A DNA stretch of 14,824 nt from JAUIAI01 sp049680625 (GTDB lineage Bacteria; Pseudomonadota; Gammaproteobacteria; Burkholderiales; Burkholderiaceae_E), in contig JBAUID010000222.1 in the NCBI GenBank assembly GCA_049680625.1, forward strand, positions 1-14,824, given 5' to 3'. The position numbers were made by a program, and so were the translations under genes. Shown in pieces: positions 1 through 7,648 of the stretch. How positions within the stretch are numbered: position 1 is the first letter of the stretch; each line of letters starts with the position of its first letter. Below the pieces are notes generated by a model that was not told the origin of the DNA, did no database searches, and worked only from the letters and a program-made list of their open reading frames with translations.

Positions 1-2954
1 GCGTTGACACCGAACACGTTGGTGTTGCCGGTGTAAGTGAGTGAGCCGAGAGTGGTATTGATATCAGCGACCGAGCCTTGAATAGTGAGATCACCCGAGC
101 CGTTTGAACCGGCGCTGATGGTGGCACTACCGGATGGCGTGACATTGAGCACACCATTACTCACCTGCAGACGGGTGGTCAGATTGTTTGCTGCCGCGGC
201 ATCGACATCAGCAATGGATATTCCGGCAATTGCGGTCGCCACTTCTTCAGTGACCGTGGCTGACGCCGGTACCGTGTTCACCGGGGCGTCATTCACGGCA
301 TTGACAACCAGCGATGCCGTGTCAGTATCTGTCGAGAACGCCGTACCGACCCCGTTGTCGCTCGTATCGGCCAGCGCGCCATTGCTGCCACTGAACTGAT
401 CCCAGGCACGGAAGGTAATTGCTGCGGGTAGGGTGCCGTTGTAATCGGCGTTTGGCTCGAAGGCCAAACGCGTATTGGCATCAGCCGCCAGTAACCGCGC
501 GCTGGTCTCACTCACTGCACCCAGGGCGTTCCAGTTTGTGCCGCCATCAAGTGAGTAGTGCCACGAGCCGTTGGTGGTGTCAGCGGCCGTGACCGCGATA
601 CCCAGAACCGCACCCGCATCGGGATCGGTGACGTTGTCGACCTGCCCCGACGGTATTGCGAAGTCAACCAGGCTCGATACTAAGGTACCAACGCCACCCA
701 CCGGGGGGCCCGCGTCTTCGTTGATTGCGGTGATGACCGGTGACCGGGTGTTGTCCAGCGTCGGGGCGGTATTGCCGGTCGCCGTGACATTGGTGGCAAA
801 TTCGGAGGTGTCCCCGTAGTTGCCCCCCCCCAGATCAACCGTGGCGGTGGCGCTGACCACGTGGCCCGGCGTGACCGACACGCCGGTTAAATTGGTGTTA
901 AAGCTGACGTCACCACTGCCGTCGGTGGTGACCGTGGTAAAGCCCAGGTAGGTCTGGCCTTCGCCGTGACCGCTGCCATCCCCCGTGGGTGAGCTGAAGA
1001 ACTCGATACGGTAGTTCGTGGCGGCGGCGCTGTTCAGGCTGCCGATAATGACGGTATCGCCACCTGTGCCGTTGGCGCTGGTCAGCACCGGGAAATTCTG
1101 CAGGTTGTTGGCGCCGGTATCGGCGTCCCCGGCATCGTTGGCTTGCACCGTGTTGTTGTCACCCAGATCGATGCCCTGCGAACTGTTGTTGAAAATGGAG
1201 TTGCCGAGAATGGCCACACTGCCACCCGCAACGTCAATGCCTCGGCCCGTGTTGTTCGCGATCAGATTGCCTTCACCGACTCCGGTGCCACCAATCGTGT
1301 TGCCTGTCGAGGGGCCGCCAATATGGAGGATGCCCCCGTAGAAGGTATTCGCGAGGGCTGTCGTCCCATCAGCGCCAACCCCAATGTAGTTGCCTTGAAT
1401 GGTCGTCCCAGAAGTGTCGTTCAGCGCGATGCCCCCAAGAGAATTCCCGCCAATGACGTTGCGCAGGGACGACGTGTTTCCGCCAATGACATTGCCGCTG
1501 CCAGCGACAAACACATCAACGCCCCATTTGCTGTTGCCTACCGCGACGAGCCCGCTGGCCGTTGTGCCCAGGTAATTGCCTGTCACTGCATTGCCGGTCG
1601 CCCCCGCTCCAATGACCACAACCGCGCTATTTGTGTTGCCGGAAATCACATTGCGATCGAGCGCCGTCGATCCGCCAATCGTGTTGTTGGCGCCTAAGAC
1701 CGTGATACCCTCATTGGCGTTTTCTTCACCGCCCACGTAGCTGCCCGAAGCATTGAGGGCGCCGATGTAGTTGCCGGCGATTGTGTTGTTATCCGACCCG
1801 GCGTCGATCTGGATGCCGTTGCCAGCGAAGTCACGGATCACCAGCCCGCGAATGGTGCTGCCGTCGGCGGTGCTGGCGAGTGCCAGGCCATCAGCGGCCA
1901 GGTTGTTGCCGTCCACGATGATCGCCGGCCGGTTGCTGTTAGCGGCAAAGCTGTCGTCCGTGGTGGCGTCCAGGATCACGGTATCTGTGATTGTCGGTAG
2001 CGCCGATGTGACGTTGATGGTGTGAACACCAGATCCGGCGATGCTAAAACTGATCGTATCCGACCCGGCTGTATTGTTCGATGCAGTTATTGCTTCGCGT
2101 AGTGAGATAGAACCGTCAGCGCCCTGACTGCCCAGAAGATTGCTAATGCTGCTGGTGTCGCCGTCAACCGTGTCGCTAAATGTGCTAACCGTAATCGTCG
2201 CCAGTACGCCATCAAAATCGGCCTGGATTGATGCCGACAGGGCTAGCGCTGTATCAATGACCCCGGTAGAAACTTCCAGTTCCCAGTCGCCCCCCAGGTC
2301 ACTGGCACCCGTTAGGTCGTCGCTGGCCGCGACGTCAGCGCCGGTTAGGTCAGCGAGTGTTTGTATCAGCTGCAATCCATCGGCGCTGGCAGCCAGATTA
2401 CATCCATAAAATAAAAGGTCGGCGTCATGGGTCAGCCCATCCGCCCAACGAGCTAATTCACCTGAGCGACTCTGCGCACTGGTTTGATCCAGTGTCGTAT
2501 TGCCAAGCTGAATCGCGGCCGAGTCCCCATGACTGATCACGTGCCACGCGTCAAATGTACCGGCAGCATCGACATGCGCGGAAATCTGTTCAATGCCGTC
2601 GCTCTCAGCGGATAACAGGATCACCATGAACTCACGTTCGGGCTCGGCCGAATCGCGAATTTGGTTTACCAGGTCTTCGGCGCCATCGACCGATTCGTCC
2701 ACTACAATCAGTTCACGAGTGCGCTGGCGCTGCTGCTCGCTAGGCTGCGCATCAAGCATGCCGTTCTCGAGAGAAACTTGGCTCTCGTGGTTAATCGCTT
2801 GTTGATAATGCGCTGTGAAATCTGTTCCAAGGGGATTCAGATCGGCTGAAAAAAGCACCCGCGCTTCCATTTTCTCGACCACCAGGTAATCGTACGCCGG
2901 CCTCGGGGGTTTTCCCGATAGCAGTCGTTTTAGGTGTGCGCGTAGTGATCTCAT
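1..2954 (-). CDS. Giant exported LEPR/DUF4347/CSLREA beta-helix and cadherin-repeat surface protein (3' end outside window)
   Basis: The frame is open from an ATG at 2954 down to the left edge, about 984 codons, with no stop. Residues near 30-40 read EKMEARVLFSADL, a variant of the LEPR-XLL N-terminal motif. About residues 80-235 form a DUF4347 domain, recognisable from DAWHVISHGD, LLFYGCNLAA and LTGADVAASDD. GSISLREAI near residue 282 is a CSLREA-like motif. About residues 330-615 are Asn/Gly-rich right-handed beta-helix repeats of the form GNxIGG or GNYIG. After a linker with ATVDLGGGNYGDTSEF come cadherin-like repeats, for example VVNAVNDAP near 885 and INTTLGSLTYTGNTNVFGVN at the edge. 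GAAGG lies 4-8 bases before the ATG. These architectures are typical of very large secreted, cell-surface or adhesion proteins. The export route cannot be judged because the C-terminus is missing. Function beyond an adhesin-like role is inference. Confidence 0.9.
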   Translation of the reverse strand, partial: MRSLRAHLKRLLSGKPPRPAYDYLVVEKMEARVLFSADLNPLGTDFTAHYQQAINHESQVSLENGMLDAQPSEQQRQRTRELIVVDESVDGAEDLVNQIRDSAEPEREFMVILLSAESDGIEQISAHVDAAGTFDAWHVISHGDSAAIQLGNTTLDQTSAQSRSGELARWADGLTHDADLLFYGCNLAASADGLQLIQTLADLTGADVAASDDLTGASDLGGDWELEVSTGVIDTALALSASIQADFDGVLATITVSTFSDTVDGDTSSISNLLGSQGADGSISLREAITASNNTAGSDTISFSIAGSGVHTINVTSALPTITDTVILDATTDDSFAANSNRPAIIVDGNNLAADGLALASTADGSTIRGLVIRDFAGNGIQIDAGSDNNTIAGNYIGALNASGSYVGGEENANEGITVLGANNTIGGSTALDRNVISGNTNSAVVVIGAGATGNAVTGNYLGTTASGLVAVGNSKWGVDVFVAGSGNVIGGNTSSLRNVIGGNSLGGIALNDTSGTTIQGNYIGVGADGTTALANTFYGGILHIGGPSTGNTIGGTGVGEGNLIANNTGRGIDVAGGSVAILGNSIFNNSSQGIDLGDNNTVQANDAGDADTGANNLQNFPVLTSANGTGGDTVIIGSLNSAAATNYRIEFFSSPTGDGSGHGEGQTYLGFTTVTTDGSGDVSFNTNLTGVSVTPGHVVSATATVDLGGGNYGDTSEFATNVTATGNTAPTLDNTRSPVITAINEDAGPPVGGVGTLVSSLVDFAIPSGQVDNVTDPDAGAVLGIAVTAADTTNGSWHYSLDGGTNWNALGAVSETSARLLAADANTRLAFEPNADYNGTLPAAITFRAWDQFSGSNGALADTSDNGVGTAFSTDTDTASLVVNAVNDAPVNTVPASATVTEEVATAIAGISIADVDAAAANNLTTRLQVSNGVLNVTPSGSATISAGSNGSGDLTIQGSVADINTTLGSLTYTGNTNVFGVN

Positions 2955-3248
2955 ATGCCTTCTACCGTTATCGCCCATAACAGTCTCAGTAGAAAGCAAT
3001 TAGCGCCTAAAGTTCGACGACGTAGGATAGGTGGAGGGGGCTTGTTGGCGCGATAGAAGGGCGGCGGATTCCAGGCGATGAACGGTCGCATGCTGCCGCG
3101 CAATCACCAAAGATACCGCTATTAACTCCGCTTATCCGAACTCTGATCCATCGGAACCCAATTGCAGAGGGCGCATGAAAGCGCGGGAGGCAGCGAAATC
3201 TGGATGAGCCGGTTACATTGCGATTTAATTGAGATCAGGAGGTGTTTC
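2955..3248. other. Intergenic region upstream of the giant surface protein
   Basis: I see no convincing gene here. The left part must contain the leader of the minus-strand surface protein. A small inverted repeat, GTTAT/ATAAC, lies just upstream of its start in the coding sense. The right part, up to 3248, is presumably the 5' end of the ISKra4-like fragment that starts at 3249. I could not define an IS terminus in it. Confidence 0.4.
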
Positions 3249-3415
3249 ATGCGAATGATCATCGAAGCGAGCCTGGTCGGCACCGGGGTGGACGCCAAGG
3301 GCGTCGCAATCCGTCTGCGCGCCATTGCCCGCCACAACGACGACATTGCCCGGCTTGGGCCATCCCTGGCCAAAAACAAGCAACTGCTCGCCGGACTTGT
3401 CAGATTAGTCCGCTG
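3249..3415 (+). pseudogene. ISKra4-family transposase, N-terminal fragment
   Basis: The ATG at 3249 follows a strong ribosome binding site, AGGAGGT, six bases upstream. The first ~55 codons begin MRMIIEASLVGTG and continue through ARLGPSLAKNKQLLAG. This resembles the N-terminus of ISKra4-family transposases, which typically start with a short basic/hydrophobic strand and then an LGLSLAEGKxLL-like helix. After about position 3415 the similarity stops. The frame stays open to 3524 but reads into the end of the IS6 element. The zinc-finger and DDE regions are absent, so this is a remnant. The family call rests on recalled motif pattern only. Confidence 0.5.
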
Positions 3416-3493
3416 TAGCCGCATCAATTCGAATTGTTTGCGCTCGTCACAAAACATTCCCGCAAACTCCGCACAATTTCGCAGATCGTTTTG

Positions 3494-4293
3494 TCATGGT
3501 TGTGTTGCAGCAATGGAATCATAAAGCGTCAAAAATAACCAATGTGCTCCAGAGAATTCAGTTCGTCCCGAATAATGCGCGATCCCACGCAGTGCGCATA
3601 TTAAACCGTCGTGCACCTTGTGTGTGACCAAGGGCGATTGACCTTTGCGAATTCGATGGGCCAACTCAATACCGGCAATCGTCACTGCGGCCGAGTCAAA
3701 GTTCTTGCGTCCCCTCATGCCAGCAATTCGTCGCTTCATCGCCCGGCGGCCCTGCTCAACAATATTGATCAAGTACCTGCATCTTAGCCTAAGGCCTGTC
3801 GCCAGCGTTTGCCTTCACGGCGCAACAGTCGCCGTGCGCGATGGTTGGGTGCATGACCATCTAATGCAACTTTTATCGGTGGTCGGCCACCATTGCTTCC
3901 CAACGCTTTACGAAAGAAGGCTCTGGCCGCATCGATGCCACGATCTTTGCGCAGAACAAAGTCGACGGGTCTTCCCTGCTTGTCGACGGCTCGATACAAA
4001 TAGTGCCAGCGTCGATTGACCATAACGTAGGTCTCACCAACCCGCCATGAACTACCAACCCGTTTACGATTCTGAATCCAGCGCTTCGCAAATTCTGGCA
4101 CAAAGCGCTGAACCCAACGATAGATCGTACTCGGAGAAACCGACACGCCACGCTCGGCCATCATTTCCACCAGGTCACGACAGCTCAGCCGGTAGCTAAC
4201 GTACCAGCAAACACACAATACAATGGCGTCTTGATCAAAGTGACGATATTTGAAGGCAGCATTTTCGCGGCGTGAATGGGGAATGACAATGGC
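3494..4293 (-). pseudogene. IS6-family transposase, frameshifted and catalytically dead
   Basis: The N-terminal part is in one frame. It reads AAFKYRHFDQDAIVLC, then YRLSCRDLVEMMAERG and STIYRWVQRF (helix-turn-helix), WHYLYRAVDKQGRPVDF and ALDGHAPNH. It stops after RWRQALG at 3784. The C-terminal part continues in another frame as RYLINIVEQGRRAMKRR and AAVTIAGIELAHRIRKGQ, so one frameshift lies near 3780-3790. Of the DDE triad, the first Asp is replaced: the usual WRVDETY is WRVGETY here. The second Asp (DGH) and the Glu (VEQ) remain. No ATG, GTG or TTG start is seen between the upstream in-frame stop at 4294-4296 and codon AAF. The C-terminal frame runs through the inverted repeat and ends at 3494. 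The gene is certainly non-functional. Confidence 0.88.
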
Positions 4294-4339
4294 TCAGCGT
4301 GGAAACTCGAATCTAATCAGCCGTTGCTACAACACAACC
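3498..4339 (-). mobile_element. Degenerate IS6-family insertion sequence
   Basis: The element is about 842 bp, a normal size for IS6. It has terminal inverted repeats: GGTTGTGTTGCAGCAATGG from 3498 on the plus strand, and the complement of GGTTGTGTTGTAGCAACGG ending at 4339. These are similar to the GGTTCTGTTGCAA type of IS6-family ends. The inverted similarity continues outward with a one-base gap (TTTGTCAT against TTTGTCT), so the exact tips are uncertain. No matching 8-bp direct duplication is seen. The single transposase gene inside is broken. Confidence 0.75.
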
Positions 4340-4344
4340 AGACA

Positions 4345-4389
4345 AAGGGACTTTCTAAATTTGGGAAATTCCTTTGTATTCGATACCTT
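4345..4389. repeat. Complete copy of a palindromic intergenic repeat
   Basis: The left part (4345-4364, AAGGGACTTTCTAAATTTGG) matches 6520-6539 at 19 of 20 bases. The right part (4361-4389) matches 11502-11530 at 24 of 29 bases. The unit can fold: AAAGGGACTTTC pairs imperfectly with GAAATTCCTTT across a loop of about nine bases. It lies 20-64 bases downstream of the stop codon of the crystallin/ricin gene, so it could act as a transcript end or a REP-like element. It starts a few bases beyond the end of the IS6 element. Confidence 0.65.
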
Positions 4390-4408
4390 CAGGACAATAA
4401 GTTGCGGA

Positions 4409-6319
4409 TCATTGTATTTGAGAAAACTGCTGGTTTCGACCGTTCGTGCAATCCCACTGAATTAGTGAAGCGCCGTCATTGAGACTCCCATCATTTGTGT
4501 CAAGACACCGATTTGAGTGTGATAGTCGGTAGCTATTTCCCTGCTGGTAAAAGCGTTGATTTGCTCCTAAATGGCAGGCATAAGTGATGACTTTGGCACC
4601 GCGGTGCTGGTAGGCATACGCGACGTCTAAACACTGCCCATTGCCTGCAACCAAGGAAAACCCGTCGCCATTCGGACGTTGTGAGAATCGTTGCCCCCCA
4701 CTACTTGAACACGTGCGCTGTACAACGTTATTGCCGTCACTAGCGTCAATACACTTACCCGAGCCAGTGGCTACTAATCTAAAAATCGTGCCTGAATTGC
4801 CGATCTGCACCGGAGGTTGAACGGCATCTTGCAGTTGCGCATTTGTCTGTTGGCTTCCGGACGCAAAAACACGTAGGTAACTGATTTGATCATTCATGGC
4901 CGAACCCACATACTGAATCGATGAGTTGTAGGTAACACAGTTGCCCGCACCCCCTCCATGTTGGCACGCCTCTACAGAGTAACCGGGTTGAATCCGGATC
5001 GAAGAAATCTCGTCATTGCCTACCGGCGACGCAATGACTTTATTGGCGTCGTGGGTCCCTTCACCAATTGACCAGCTGGTGCCGCCAAAGGCACTGTGCT
5101 GGTAAACGGTAACCGTCCCACCGTTATTGCCCTGCTGAGTATTCGGTTCTAGTGCGGTCGATACGTTGGAAGGTAGCTGCGTATTCGACAAAGTGACTTG
5201 GTCATACCATGATGAGCCATTATTGTAGGAGGGTGCAAGAATTCCGTTGAAGGCAATTTGCCAGTTAAAAAAGCTCTTATTGTCCGCCTTGGCAATAATT
5301 GTTGCGTCAAAGGCTGGGACATGCTGACCGCCCTGCCAAAGTAGTATCGTCCTAAGATCGTGTTCGGCTGAGAAACCGGCTTGAATGGGAAGGACTCTTG
5401 CATATAACTCTCTAAATGCGTCGCACGAATACAAATAGTTCGATTGTTCGATTTGCTCCCGCGTCATGTTAGTTCGCGACAACTCGTACTTCGTCTGCTT
5501 CAGTGCAATCCGTTTTTTCAAAGCAGCCTGAACGGTTGGTTCACTGGCCAGTAAGTCATGATATCGATGAGTGGGGTCAGTCCGTAGGAAGTTCTCATAA
5601 GAATAATTGTCCATGTTGTATCCGCCATTAGGAATATCGGATGCCAGATAATAAGTAGCGGCTGAACAAAACACAGTTAGATCTGCAAAAGAGCCCTTAG
5701 AGCAGGGGCCGCCCATGTCCACAAATGCTAATTTTCGGCCGAGCGTTTGAGTCCAATGTTGAAGAAATTCCTGAGCGTGTCTCGGCAGTATTTGGCCCTG
5801 AAACAATGCTCCGCCTGGGCTGCCGTGCCCTTCGTACGAGAAAGCGTGATTCGAATTTGGATAGCGTGCAACCAGATGACTCGCAAAACCCTTGAACGCA
5901 TTAAGAAGAAAAGTGCTACGCTCAACAGAACCCATCGTACCGGGCATGCCATGGGCCACAGATACCGCATACTGCTCGCGGTAGTTAATTGCCTCTTGTT
6001 GAGTTACACCGTGTCGCATGCTGTAAAACGCGTCATAGTCATTCGGAAATTCATACAAATGGACTGACTTTGTTTCCTCCCAGATTGCAAACTCCAGATA
6101 CCTGAGCTTTGAGCTTTCCTTCACAAGGGCTTGTTGCGTCCATCCGTCAGTATCGCTGAATGCCGACCATTCCGGCACTACATAGACGCCTCTTAGCATT
6201 ACTGTATGAGGTGCGGCAGTGGCGTACTCTGCTACAGAAACGAGACAAATCAGCATCGCCAACACCCGAGGCAATTGGGTGCTGAAAACGCTGCTGAAAA
6301 TCGATTGAAAATAGTTCAT
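4409..6319 (-). CDS. Secreted protein: unknown N-terminal domain with His/Cys pair, beta/gamma-crystallin domain, ricin-B lectin domain
   Basis: The product is 636 residues. The ATG at 6319 follows AAGG with five-base spacing. Residues 1-36 look like a Sec signal peptide: hydrophobic VLAMLICLVSVA, cleavage probably after ATAA. Residues ~37-390 form a domain I do not recognise. It contains YEGHGSPGG (H165, G166) and, 41 residues later, AFVDMGGPCSKG (C206), an arrangement reminiscent of clan CD (caspase/clostripain-like) cysteine peptidases. That is only a hypothesis. Residues ~402-486 are a beta/gamma-crystallin module with two calcium-type motifs, NDEISSI (435-441) and NDQISYL (476-482), and YQHSAFGG. 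Residues ~510-636 are a ricin-B lectin trefoil with three repeats, each having KCIDA, QCLDV or RCLDT and ending in QRF, QRF or QQF instead of QxW. It likely acts outside the cell and binds sugars. A CRP-like site lies ~140 bases upstream. Confidence 0.88.
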   Translation of the reverse strand: MNYFQSIFSSVFSTQLPRVLAMLICLVSVAEYATAAPHTVMLRGVYVVPEWSAFSDTDGWTQQALVKESSKLRYLEFAIWEETKSVHLYEFPNDYDAFYSMRHGVTQQEAINYREQYAVSVAHGMPGTMGSVERSTFLLNAFKGFASHLVARYPNSNHAFSYEGHGSPGGALFQGQILPRHAQEFLQHWTQTLGRKLAFVDMGGPCSKGSFADLTVFCSAATYYLASDIPNGGYNMDNYSYENFLRTDPTHRYHDLLASEPTVQAALKKRIALKQTKYELSRTNMTREQIEQSNYLYSCDAFRELYARVLPIQAGFSAEHDLRTILLWQGGQHVPAFDATIIAKADNKSFFNWQIAFNGILAPSYNNGSSWYDQVTLSNTQLPSNVSTALEPNTQQGNNGGTVTVYQHSAFGGTSWSIGEGTHDANKVIASPVGNDEISSIRIQPGYSVEACQHGGGAGNCVTYNSSIQYVGSAMNDQISYLRVFASGSQQTNAQLQDAVQPPVQIGNSGTIFRLVATGSGKCIDASDGNNVVQRTCSSSGGQRFSQRPNGDGFSLVAGNGQCLDVAYAYQHRGAKVITYACHLGANQRFYQQGNSYRLSHSNRCLDTNDGSLNDGASLIQWDCTNGRNQQFSQIQ

Positions 6320-6519
6320 GTATACCTTAGCTTAAACATATGGGCGGGAATCGGTTCATTAACGACAATTAGAGCGATATGCTTTTTTTTGCCTTCACAC
6401 GAATAAACACCGGCGATCCCGAAAGAATCCCGATGCTAAGTTCGGAAACCCGAGCTAAAAGTGACAAATGTCACAATCACCAATATTGTCAGCACCGGGG
6501 TGGCCTGGCATTGAAGGCG
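6320..6519. other. Upstream region of the secreted crystallin/ricin gene
   Basis: No gene is supported here; the open frame on the minus strand across 6436-6864 overlaps the IS110 fragment and is a shadow. On the coding (minus) sense this stretch should hold the promoter of the 6319 gene. It contains a run of eight T (A on the coding strand) at 6383-6390, 64-71 bases before the start codon, and the palindromic site at 6460-6475. I could not define a convincing -35/-10 pair. Confidence 0.4.
6460..6475. promoter_or_regulatory. CRP/FNR-family-like palindromic operator
   Basis: The sequence AGTGACAAATGTCACA contains the perfect inverted repeat GTGACA-AA-TGTCAC. It fits the CRP/Vfr/Clp half-site pattern GTGA-N6-TCAC. 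It sits 141-156 bases upstream of the start codon at 6319, a plausible position for activation of the secreted protein gene. Promoter elements were not confirmed, and the site could serve another transcript. Confidence 0.4.
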
Positions 6520-6539
6520 AAGGGACTTTCCAAATTTGG
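6520..6539. repeat. Left half of the palindromic repeat
   Basis: AAGGGACTTTCCAAATTTGG matches the left part of the repeat at 4345 with one mismatch (C for T). The right arm of the hairpin is missing, and IS110-type sequence starts immediately after. The missing right half is found at 11502-11530, at the far side of the mobile-element nest. Confidence 0.65.
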
Positions 6540-6847
6540 TCAGTAGCGATCGGATGCGAAGATTGACGTTCAGATAGTCAATCAGCAACCACCCAATGAG
6601 GGGTTCCCCATGAGTGAGATTGTACGAGTTGGTGTCGACCTGGCAAAACGGGTCATTCAAGTACACGCGGTTGATGCGTCTGGTATCGTGGTGACCAGTC
6701 GGGCCTTGCCTCGCAATAGATTTGTCGCCTGGTGCACCCAGCTTCCTCAGGGGTGCATCGTGGCGATGGAGGCCAGTGGCGGTGCACACCATTGGGCGCG
6801 CAAGCTTCAAGGCTTGGAATTGCAACCACGGATCATGGCAGCGCAAG
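6540..6847 (+). mobile_element. IS110-family element, left end only
   Basis: This stretch holds about 70 bases of 5' noncoding sequence and the 5' part of an IS110-type transposase gene. It runs from the end of the half palindrome to the first base of the IS66 inverted repeat (GTAAGCG at 6848). The noncoding 5' segment is where IS110-group elements can encode their guide RNA, but this one is short. The rest of the element, including the C-terminal catalytic Ser domain, is not found on the other side of the nest. Confidence 0.7.
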
Positions 6848-6876
6848 GTAAGCGCCCAAAGCAAGACGTTCTATGA
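6610..6876 (+). pseudogene. IS110-family transposase, truncated N-terminal fragment
   Basis: The ATG at 6610 follows GAGGGG. The protein begins MSEIVRVGVDLAKRVIQVHA and continues with VAMEASGGAHHWARKL. These are the RuvC-like DEDD N-terminal motifs of IS110/IS1111 transposases, with the first Asp in GVDLAK and the Glu in MEASGG. Real similarity ends at RIMAAQ, where the usual text would continue QFVKPYVK. From base 6848 the frame reads into the IS66 left terminus and stops at 6876. About three quarters of the usual ~340 residues are missing. Confidence 0.85.
6848..6868 (+). repeat. IS66 left terminal inverted repeat
   Basis: It begins GTAAGCGCCCAAAGC, the GTAAGCG tip typical of the IS66 family. 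It interrupts the IS110 transposase gene exactly where similarity to that family ends. Confidence 0.75.
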
Positions 6877-6932
6877 GATAGGTATTTGATTAGTTAATGT
6901 TGCGTTGTCTTCATTCAAGAGAGAGTGGTGAG

Positions 6933-7271
6933 ATGACGAGCACCTTGATTAATCACGGCAAGACGGGCAAGCGCGTGCGCAAAAGCGCTGAGCAATGGCG
7001 AGAGATTGTTGACCGCCAACGAACGAGCGGTTTAAGCCAAGCTGCATTTTGCCGACAAGAGAATCTGGCGAGCGCCACCTTCTATAAATGGCAAAACCGA
7101 TTAAACCAGGCCGCGACGTCAGCGCCATGGCATTCGGCGGGTGATTCGGGCCACGATTTATCGGCTCCGTTTGTGTCGCTTGGCACAGTACCGGGTGGCG
7201 CTGCACCCAGCACGATGACCGTGCGCCTGGATCTGGGCGCCGGGTTGGTGCTGGAGATATCGCGCGCCTAA
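6933..7271 (+). CDS. tnpA: IS66 accessory protein TnpA
   Basis: The product is 112 residues. The ATG at 6933 is preceded by GAGAGTGGTGAG. A TTG at 6897 in the same frame is less likely. Residues ~16-55 carry a helix-turn-helix of the IS66 Orf1 type: EQWREIVDRQRTSGLSQAAF followed by CRQENLASATFYKWQNRL. The acidic/hydrophobic C-terminus, LDLGAGLVLEISRA, is also typical. The gene is complete and ends one base before tnpB, as expected for the translationally coupled IS66 operon. It is needed, with TnpB, for transposition in characterised IS66 elements, but it has no working TnpC here. Confidence 0.87.
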   Translation: MTSTLINHGKTGKRVRKSAEQWREIVDRQRTSGLSQAAFCRQENLASATFYKWQNRLNQAATSAPWHSAGDSGHDLSAPFVSLGTVPGGAAPSTMTVRLDLGAGLVLEISRA

Positions 7272-7272
7272 G

Positions 7273-7638
7273 ATGGTGCCATTGCCTGCGTCGGTACGCG
7301 TGTTCATGTGCACCGAGCCGACCGATATGAGAAAGAGTTTTGACGGGCTGGCGGCGTTGACAAAGTCGGTGCTTGGCCAGAACCCGCTGTCAGGGCATCT
7401 GTTTGTGTTCGTGAACCGGCGCGGTAATTACGCCAAGTGCCTGTACTACGATCACGGGGGCTTTTGTTTGTGGGCAAAAAGATTGGAGCGCGGAACCTTC
7501 GCGCCGGTCACCCTTGAGCAAGCACGCCGCGGTTTGACCGACACACAATTGCGCATGTGGATCGATGGTATCGCGCTCACAGAGCGTCACCAACGCAAAC
7601 GCTTTGTCTTGCCTGAAGGGGTGCGAACACCGGCATAA
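7273..7638 (+). CDS. tnpB: IS66 Orf2 protein TnpB
   Basis: The product is 121 residues, the full length for the family. Hallmarks are VRVFMCTEPTDMRKSFDGLA near the start, GHLFVFVNRRGNYAKCLYYD in the middle, and GFCLWAKRLERGTF. The biochemical role is not clear in the family, although the gene is required for transposition of some members. The gene starts one base after the tnpA stop and is followed ten bases later by tnpC. No damage is seen. Confidence 0.92.
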   Translation: MVPLPASVRVFMCTEPTDMRKSFDGLAALTKSVLGQNPLSGHLFVFVNRRGNYAKCLYYDHGGFCLWAKRLERGTFAPVTLEQARRGLTDTQLRMWIDGIALTERHQRKRFVLPEGVRTPA

Positions 7639-7648
7639 TAGGCTGGTG

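Noticed and set aside
1143..1697. A 184-codon plus-strand open frame
   Set aside because: It is antisense to the beta-helix repeats of the giant surface protein; the periodic repeats keep the opposite strand open.
4345..6539. Direct repeats around the crystallin/ricin gene as a gene cassette boundary
   Set aside because: The copy at 6520 has only the left half and its other half is at 11502, so insertion of the IS nest into a repeat explains the pattern better than excision of a cassette.
6840..6847. Search for an 8-bp IS66 target duplication (AGCGCAAG)
   Set aside because: The bases after the right end are GTTGTGGA, and no duplication is present after either IS66-type tip.
6436..6864. A 142-codon open frame on the minus strand
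   Set aside because: It is antisense to the clear IS110 transposase N-terminus and has no recognisable motif.
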